From the NCBI GenBank assembly GCA_022072085.1, contig JAJVII010000013.1:1-64000 (forward strand): 64,000 bases of DNA. The letters are read 5' to 3'. The number at the start of each line of letters is the position of its first letter. The stretch's first letter is position 1. The notes under the pieces were generated by a model, which ran no database searches, was not told the DNA's origin, and worked only from the letters and a program-made list of their open reading frames with translations. Shown here piece after piece: positions 25,946 to 34,900 of the stretch. The stretch is from Phycisphaerae bacterium. Lineage in GTDB: Bacteria; Planctomycetota; Phycisphaerae; JAJVII01. The translations under genes and the position numbers were made by a program.

Positions 25946-28900
25946 CGGGTCCGACCAGGCGGTCATTGCCGGCCCCGCCGTCGAGTCGGTTGTCGCCGCC
26001 CTGGCCGTAGAGCGTGTCGTCGCCGGCGTCCCCGTGCAGGTCGTCGTCGCCCGCGCCGCCGTAGAGCTGGTCGGCTCCTTCGCCGCCGCGGAGGCTGTCG
26101 TTGCCGCCCTGACCCCAGATGCGGTCATTGCCGCCGCCGCCCATGATCACGTTGTCCGACGCGTTGCCGGTCAGCCGGTCGTCGAACGCTCCGCCGATGA
26201 GGTTCTCGAACACGCCGGTCAGCCGCACGACGTTGCGGGCCGCATCGACGTACTGATATTGCCCGTTGTCCAGCGCCAGGTTGAAGGCGATCGCCGAGCC
26301 GGCGCCGGAGAAGTCGACGGTGTCGATGCCGGCGGCGTCGATCAGCCAGTCGATGCTGCCAGGGGTCTCGACGAACGTGTCGTCGCCGCCGCCGGCGGTG
26401 GGGGCGGTCGCGCGGACAATGTCGGGGGTGAATGGGTCGCCGTCGGGCCCGTTCAACTGCATCAGGCCGTTGTCGCCGATGGCGATGTCGTCGCCCGCGC
26501 CGGGATCGAGGGTGTCGTTGCCGGCCCCGCCGATCAGCAGGTCGTTGCCTGCGCCGGTGGTGATGTAGTCGTCGCCGCCGGTGTCGGGGAACAGTGACCA
26601 GAACAGCTCGAGCACGCCGACGCCCTGCGAATACTGGAACTGGGCGCTGTCGCCTAAGACGACGTTGAGTCCGTCGCCGGCGTCCACGGTGTCGCCGCCG
26701 GCGCCGCCGGCGATGCGGTCGTTGCCGCCCCCGGCGGTGATGTGGTCGTCCCCGCCGTCGCCGCCGTCGGTGCTGCGGGCCAGGTGGAGCAGACCGTCGT
26801 GGAAGTAGACCTCGCCGTTGTCGCCGAAGACCAGGTTGTCGCCCTCGCCCGCGGAGATGGTGTCGCCCGGGCCGCTACCGCTGTCGCCGCCGAGAATCAC
26901 ATCGTCGGCAGCGCCTGCGATGATGGTGTCGGCGCCATCATCGGCCCCGGGGTTGGCGATCGCGATATCCAGGGTCGTGAAGTCCTCGTCGATGTCGGGG
27001 GAGGGCAGGTCGCCCGGCCGGTGCGGGCCGCCGAGCACCACGTCGAATGCCTGCGAGTCGTCGTAGACGGACGGGCGGACGAAGTAGACCTGCCCGCTGT
27101 CGCCGATCAGGACGTTGCCGCTGTCGTTGCCGACCAGCGTGTCGCCGCCGCCGTCGCCGAACAGGAACGCCCGCAGCGTCGTGCCCGAGGCGTCCAGCGT
27201 GTCGTCGTCCTCCTGGCCGCGGACCAGCAGCAGCACGCCGAGGGAGGCGGCCGCCGTCACGGTCACCTCGTCGCTGCCCGCCCCGGCGAACAGCGAGGTC
27301 GCCGTCCGCTCGAACGGCACGCCCATCGCGACGCCGTCGTCCAGGAGGCTGGCGACCGTAATCGCGTCGGCCCCGGCGCCGGCGTAGATGCAGATGCCGC
27401 TGCCGAACAGGCCGATGTTGCCGAGCGCCAGCGTCCAGACGCCCTGGCCGCTGAAGTCGCCGCCGGTCGCAGCGTAGTCGATCTCGGCCGGGGCCAGGCC
27501 GACGATCGCGCTGCTGGTGATCGTCACGCCGGTGTCGGGGTCAGGGTCGTTGTGATCGCTGACAGCCAGGCTGTTGTGCCCCGCGCCGGCCTCGATGTGC
27601 AGCGTGCCGGTGACATAGTCCAGCGTGCCGCCGGGCCGGGCGCCCGCGTCGGCGTGCAGGATCGTGTCGTGCAGGTCGGCCAGGTCGGCGCCGCCGGCCG
27701 GCGGGGCGTAGCTGTCCAGCGCCGCCAGGTTGGCGCCGCTGGAGACGTAGATCAGGTCGTCGCCCGGGCCTGCGTCCAGGAACGTATGGGCCGACGTGCC
27801 GCGGACGTTGAAGCGGTCGTTGCCGCTGCCCAGGTCCAGGTTGAAGGTGTCGATGCCGTAGTACTCGATGCCGACGGCCATGCCCAGGCCGGTCAGCAGG
27901 CTCTCGGTCAGCGTGCCGTCGTTGTCAGCGGTGTCGGCGATGTCAGAGGCATTGAGCGTGTCCGACCCGCCGCCGCCCACCAGCAGCAGGCCGCCGGTGA
28001 TGTCGTTCAGCGTGCCCTGAGTGCCGTCGAACGCCGTCGGGCCGGTGCTGGTCAGCTCGACCGTCGAGGCGACGTTGAGGACGTCGTCGCCCGCGCGGCC
28101 GAAGACGGCGGCCCGGCCGGTCAGCGTCGCCGCCACGATGGGAATGTTCATCGTGTCGCTGCCGCCGCCGAGGTAGATGCCCAGTGCCTGGATGCCCAGG
28201 TAGTCGATGCCCTGGGTCATGCCCAGCCCGCGGATGTGCGTGTCGGTCAGCAGGCCCTGGTTGTCGGCGGTGTCGGAGGTGTCGAACAGCAGCAGCGTGT
28301 TGACCCCGAAGCCGCCGTCGACGCGGATGGGCCCGTTAAGCTGGTTGCCGTCCAGGTCGTTGAGGTTCGCGGGCACGGGCAGGCCCAGCAGCGTGGCCGC
28401 CGGGTCGGACGGGCCGGCGGCGTAGAGGTTCAGCGTCGGGCCGGAGGAGGTGAAGGTCAGCCGCGTCACGCCGTCGCCGCCGGTGAACAGGCTCACGTCG
28501 ACCAGGCCCGCGTCCAGGCCGGCTGCCGTCAGGGCGTCGTCCACGGCGGCGTTCAGATCGTCGACGAGCTGGGCCTGCGTGGTGTTGGTCGTGTTGGCGG
28601 GCAGGGCGACGGTCAGCGGGTCGTAGCCGCCGACCTCCAGCAGGAACGAGGCGGCGTCGGGGTGCCGGCCGTCGGCGCTGGCGAGCGGGCCGGCGAACAC
28701 GACGCTGTCGATCTGCCCGGGCTCGTAGGCTGCCTGATCGACGCCGAATCGGAAGATGTCGTCGCCGCCCTGGCCGAGGATCTGGACGGAGGAGTCAGCC
28801 GGCGTGCTCTGGACGTTGACCTGGTCGTCTCCGCCGCGGAGGCGGAGGGTCATGACCTCCACGCCGCTGTCGGCGCCGCCGGTGCCGTAGGTGATCGTGC

Positions 28901-31900
28901 GGGTGTCGCTCTCGGGCTGGTCGGCGCGGCGGACGGTGATGGCCTGGTTGGTCAGGCCGACGATGTCGGCCTGCTGCGAGCCGTCCGCGAGCAACTGGTC
29001 GACGTTCCAGGTGTAGCCGGTGTCGTGCGGGCCGATGTCGCCAAGCTGGAGCGTGGCCAGGATGTCGGCGATGCCCAGGTCGGCGGCGTGGGTGTCGGCG
29101 TCGCCGTAGATCGCGATCAGGGAGTTGTCGGTGCTGACGAACTGGAGCTTGCCGCCGGCGAACGAGGCCGCGACATGATAGGGAGCCAGGGCGGCGTTGA
29201 TGTCAGCCAGCAGGTTGGCCAGCGTGCCGGCCGGCGCGGAGGCCTGGTTGCCCGCGTCCTTGGTGATGGTCACCTTCTGGGCGTCGCCATCCTCGACGCG
29301 GAGCCAGAAGCTGGCGTCGGCGGACAGGAGCTGTATGGCGTTCTCTGCCGTTACGACCGGCGAAAGCGGGATGGCCCGCGGGTCGCCCAGGAAGAAGCGG
29401 TAGGTGTCGTTGCCGTTTCCGCCGTCCAGGAGGGTCTGGAAGAACAGGTCAGGGATCGTGTCGTTGTTGGTGTCGGCGTTCAGCTCGCTGGCGCTGATCA
29501 GGAACAGGTCGTCGCCCGAGCCGGTGGTGATGTTCTCGACCCGCAGGCCGTCGGCCAGTCCGCCCAGGGCGGTCACGCTGTTGACCCCGTCGGTGACGTT
29601 CGTGCCGTGGACGTCCATCGTGACGACCAGGCCGACGGTGACCGCGGACATGTCGATGGCGTCGTGCTGGCCGTCGTCGCGGGTCTCGGTGATCTGATCG
29701 ACGCCCCAGCCGTCGGCAAAGAGGTAGGTGTCGTCCCCGCCCTGGCCGAAGAGCTGGTCGTTGCCGGTCCCGCCGATGAGCCGGTCGGCCCCGCCGCCGC
29801 CGTGGAGGTCGTCGTTGCCCGCGCCGCCGTCGAGGGTGTCAGCCGACCCGCCGCCGTAGAGGTGGTCGTTGCCCAGTTCGCCGTAGAGGGAGTTGACGCC
29901 CGCGCCGCCGCGGAGGGTGTCGCTGCCGGCGCCGCCGTGGATTTCGACCGGCAGGGCGGCACTGGCCAGGCCGGACAGGTTGAACGTGTCATTGAAATCG
30001 CTGCCGTAGCCGACGATGCCGGCGACGCCCTGGGCCAGCAGGCTGGAGATCGAGAAGGCGTTGCTCGCGCCGAAACCCGAAACGGTCAGCGTGTCGCCGC
30101 TGCTGGAGATGGTGTAGCTGACCGGCCCGTCGGCGTCGGAGGTGTCGCCCTCGATGCGGGCATAGGCGAGGGGGCCGGTGTTCAGCCGCAGGACCTTCTG
30201 CGGCGTTGGGTTGCCGAAGATGGCCGGGAGGGTCGTCACCTCGGCCAACACCGGGTCGATGGCTGGGATCAGGCCGGCGTAGCCCAGCAGGTCGCTCAGC
30301 GAGAGGGTGAGGTTGAAGTGCGGGTCGAAGCCCAGGTCCGACGCGCTGATGCTGGCGCCGACGAGCGTGCCGCCGAAGTCGAATCCGCCGTGGACGTTGA
30401 GCGTCGGGTCGAAGATCTCGATCAGGTTCTGTGGCTGCGCGAAGTCGTCGGTGACGTAGAAGATCTCGTTCAGCCGCAGCCTGCCGTCGTTGTTGGGGTC
30501 GCGGATGTCCAGCCCCAGGCTCATCCCGGCGTTGATGCTGGCGTGGGCCTCGAACAGGGTGATCGAGGGGATGCAGCCGACCAGGGGGATGCAGATGCGC
30601 GGTGTGCGGATGGGCCCGGCCTGGGCGGAGGCGGAGAAGTCGAAAGAGAAGCTCATGCCCGCGCCCGGGCCTGAGTGGATGTAGAAGCCGTCGAGCAGGC
30701 TGGTCGGGTCGGGCGTCGCGCCGGCGCGGAGGGCTGAGACCATACGCTGAAGGCCGGTGGAGTCGTAGACGATGCTGAAGTCGATGTTCAGGGCGGCCCG
30801 CAGGTCGATGCCGGAACCGAAATTCAGAGTGTAGCCGCCGATGTCCAGACTGAAGGGGATCTTGTAGTCGGTCTGGGCGTGGATCTGCGGCAGGCTGAAA
30901 CTGAAGATGTCGAAGGGCTGGCCGGTCAGCCAGTCGAAAATCGAGCTGAAGCTGAGCAGATCGACCTTGAAGCCCCCGCCGGAGGGCAGGCCGGCGATGT
31001 CGAGGTTGTCGCTGTAGGGGGCCAGCGCGGCGAAGCCCTGGACGTTCATGTAGCCGGCGATGGTGGACACGTCCAGGCCGGTGAAGCCCAGGGGGTTGCT
31101 GTCGGTGCCGCCGCTGGCTTCGTAGAGCTTTGTCAGCAGGTTGAACAGACCCTGGACCGCCGACCCGATGGTGTTGCCGATGACGATGGGGATGGGTCGC
31201 TTGAGGCGTGGGAAGTAGAGCGGGCTGGACTGGTCCATGTTCAATTCCCAGCCGCCGAGGTTCAGCGTGCCGGTGCTGCCGAGGGTGCCGATGAGGTTGT
31301 TCAGGCCGCGGACCACCCCCACCGCGTCCTGGAAGGTGTTGAGGGGGTTGAAGCCGCCGAAGGCATAGGTCAGCAGATCGTCGACGGAGACGTGGATGCC
31401 CAGGTTGCTCAGGCCGGGGATGTCCTGGCTCGTCCAGCCGGCCACCGCGCCGGTGCCGTCGCCGACGAAGTTGATGACCGGGTCCAGGGCCGTGTTGATG
31501 CCGTAGGCCACCGGGCCGATGACGTTGTTGAGCAGGTCGCCGACGCTGAGGCGGATATTGTCGAACTCAAACCGCTGGATGAACTGGGCCAGCAGGGAAC
31601 GCTGGGACGAGGGGGTGGCGGCCCCGCCCTTGCCGGCGGCGGTCTTGATCCAGTCGATCGGGCCCTTGCCGGTGCCCAGAAAGATCAGCTCGGCCAGGCT
31701 GGGCAGGCCGGCGTCGATCTTCAAATCGTACTGAAGCGACGGCAGGCCCAGGACGCCGGGGACGGCGCCGAAGGCGGCCTCGATGTTGTTGGTAATGGAG
31801 TTGAGGTTGGTGTCGACGGCCAGGCGGATCTTGCCGTCGATGCTGACGTCAGGCACGAGCACCTGGAAGATGTTGGTGGCGCCCAGGAACTCGCCGAGCA

Positions 31901-34900
31901 GAAGGCGGTCGTCGCCGCCGATGCCCAGCGGAGAGTCGACGAAGTCGATGCCGAAGCCGAGCGCCAGGTGCGTGTGCTCCAGCGGGTCGATGCCGGAAAT
32001 CTCCAGCGTCGTGTCCAGGTCCTTTGTGCGGAAGACGAGCTTGCCGGCGCCCGCGTCGTAGAGGACGGTGACGGTCTGGTCGGCGGGCGAGTCGCCGAGA
32101 TATCCGTTGACGTCGGCCTGGACGGCGCTTACCAGCGCGCTGATGCTGGTGAGGGAGTCGTCCTTGTGCGAGAGGGCGATCGGGACGGCCCGTGCGCCGT
32201 GGGCGGTGTCGGTGACGGTGAGCATCAGGCCGGTGTCCCAGAGCACGCGGCCGTCGGTCGGGGCGGCGGCCGCGGCGATCAGGTCGTTCCTGCTCGCGTC
32301 GACGAGGCTGACGGAACTGGTCTGACCGTTGCGGAAGCCCAGGCCGATGGACCGCTGGTCATCCGTCTGGCCGTTAGCCAGGCCCCATTGCGGCCCGCCG
32401 GAGGTGACGACCTGGATGTTCGTGGCGGTGGGGTCGGAGCTGGTCAGCACGATGGTCGGGTTGAGCAGGTCGCTCAGGTTCAGGGTGAGCAGCATCTGGA
32501 GCGGCGTGCCGTGATCGGACGTCACGCCGAACAGGTAGGCGTTGGCGTCCAGCAGGAAGCTGAGGATGTTCTGGCCGCCGTGGAGCTCGTAGTTGATGTG
32601 GTAGTCGTCGATGACGGTGCTGTTGTTGTGGCCGACCAGCAGGTGGAAGTCGGCGGTGTAGTCGTGATAGAAGGCGGCGATGAAATCCTGGGCGATGTCG
32701 CTGGTGTCCAGAGAAATCACGCCCTGCAAGCCGGTGATGCTGGCCGCGATCTTCGTGCCGTCGGAGAAGTTCGATTGGGCCAGGCCGCTGCCCAGCGTGC
32801 CGGTCAGCCCCGGCGTGGTCGCGTCGAACGAGAAGTTCAGCTCGGGCGTGTCGACGCCGTGCGGGTCGGTGGCGTCGGTGCGGTAGTAGAAGCCGTCGCT
32901 CAGGCTGACGCCGAAGTTGTAGTAGAAGTCCCAGTTGAAGACCAGTTGCACACCGTCGCCGGAAACGTTGAAGCCGAACCCCGGGAAGTTGCCGCTCAGG
33001 CCCGGCAGCGACGCCAGGCCGATGCCCAGGTCGAACGGCTGGCTGGCCAGCGTGACGCTCTGGCCGAGGTGCATGTTGTATTCGACGTAGTCGTTGCTCT
33101 GCTCAGTGGCGTTCACGTCGGCCGGGTCGATCGTCGCCCCCTGGCTGCCGCTCCTGCCGGTCGGCAGGTCAAGCAGCAGGTCAAGCCCGTTGGGCGAATT
33201 CGGCCCGTAGACGTCGAACAGGATGGTCTGGATCTGATCGACCATGCGCTGACTGTCGTCCTGCACCGCCAGCAGCAGTTCGGTCCGCACCCGGCCGCGG
33301 GCCTGCTTCAGCCGCGTGATGAAGTCGAGGATCGGCTGGACGATGCGGTCGCCGACCAGTGGCACCTGGCCGATCGCCTGGAAGACCGTCCGCGACACGT
33401 TCTCGATCTGCCGCAGCATCGCGTCGAAGCCGTTCAGCAGCACGTTGGGGTCGCGCAGCAGCGTGTCCAGCGGGTCGGGGTCGTCGGGATTCGCCGTGAC
33501 CAGGCTGTCCAGGTCCGGCACGGGGCTGGTGAACGCGACCGAACCGGCTGCCCCCTGCGTGGCCGCCAGCAGGTCGGCGATCATGATGCCCAGCGTTCCC
33601 AACGACGGATCAGCGGCCGTCTGGAGGGCCGCCGAGAACGCCGCCTTGCCCGACAGCGTCGAGGTCAGTTGCGCGTCCAGGTCGCCGGCCAGTACGGTGT
33701 CCAGGTCCAGCGCCGCCCCGCTGGGGCTGTCGAAGGCGATATCGTAAGCCGCCGGCCCGGCGCCGGACGCGTCGGTCACCGACACCTGCGCGCCGTTCAG
33801 CAGCAGCGTCGCCGGTCCGTAGAGGGCGTTCAGGCTGTCGTTGGAGCTGGACAGCGACACCTCCAGGTGCAGCGTCGAGCTGTCGTGGATGTGCGTCACC
33901 GGTTCATCGGCCGGCTGGCTGACGGCCGAGAAGTCCAGGTCCATGCCGACGTTCACCGTGGCCGTGGCGTTGACCGGCAGCGTCACCGAATCGGTCACGT
34001 TCAGCGTCCGCGGGTCAGCCAGCGGCGGCGTCGACGCCAGTGCGTTCAGGCTCGCGACGTCGACGGCATACGGCACAGCCGTCGGCGTGGCGCTGATGAA
34101 GCTCAGGTCGATCAGCACCTTGTCGCCGGCGACGGTGAATATCTGCGTCGTCGTGTTCAGCCCCTGGCCGACCAGCGCGTCCAGATCCTGGAGCGTCGCC
34201 GGCGGCGCCTGCTTGCTCAGCGTGTCCACCAGGCTGTTGAAGCTGGTGGTGAAGTTGTTCAGCTGCGACGCGCTCAGCCCGATCAGCGGCAGCACCGACT
34301 GGAGCAGGCTCACGTCGTCCAGCACGCCCACCATGAACAGCCCCGCCTCGTGCAGCACGCTGAACGCCTGGGCGTAGGTCAGATGGTCGGCCACCGTCTG
34401 TGCGGGGCTGGTCACCGAGACGGCCAGCGGCGTGAGCGACACGGTGTTCTCGCGGGCCGTCAGGTCGGTGGAGGTGACCACGACGTCGAACTGCGTGGAA
34501 CTGCCGCCGACAAGGCCGGGCAGGTTCATCACCAGTTGCAGGTCCGTCCCGGCCGCCCGCGCGATCGCGTCGATATCGTCGTCGCTCGCGGGGCTGCCCG
34601 GCAGCGTCTGCGTCAGCCCGGCGGCCGTCGGTATCGTGACGGCGTCGGCCGAGTAGCTCAACTCCGGCGTGCGGACATGACCGTCGCCCGGCTGCCAGTC
34701 GGTGTCGACGACGGTCGTGTCCAGCGACAGGTAGCCGCGGGCGTGGGCGTCGGCGATCTCGGTCGCCAGGATGTTGTAGACGCCCGTCGCGGCGGCGTCG
34801 GAGACTTCCAGCTTCACCGCCGCGTTGACCTGGCTGCCTTCGACCAGGTACATCGGGCCGACCGCGTCGGCGACGCCGGCCTCGGTGTTCATCAGCCCCA

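Noticed and set aside
22908-26150. CRISPR-like regular DNA repeats
   Set aside because: The regularity comes from codons of GGxGxDxLxG protein repeats in one open frame; there are no fixed-length spacers.
26742-30674. 1,310-codon open frame on the + strand opposite the giant gene
   Set aside because: Like 23154-25241 and 30879-35510 it is antisense to the RTX/LEPR gene. Its product is Val/Gly/Arg/Asp filler with no domain, caused by the codon bias of a repeat-rich GC-rich gene.
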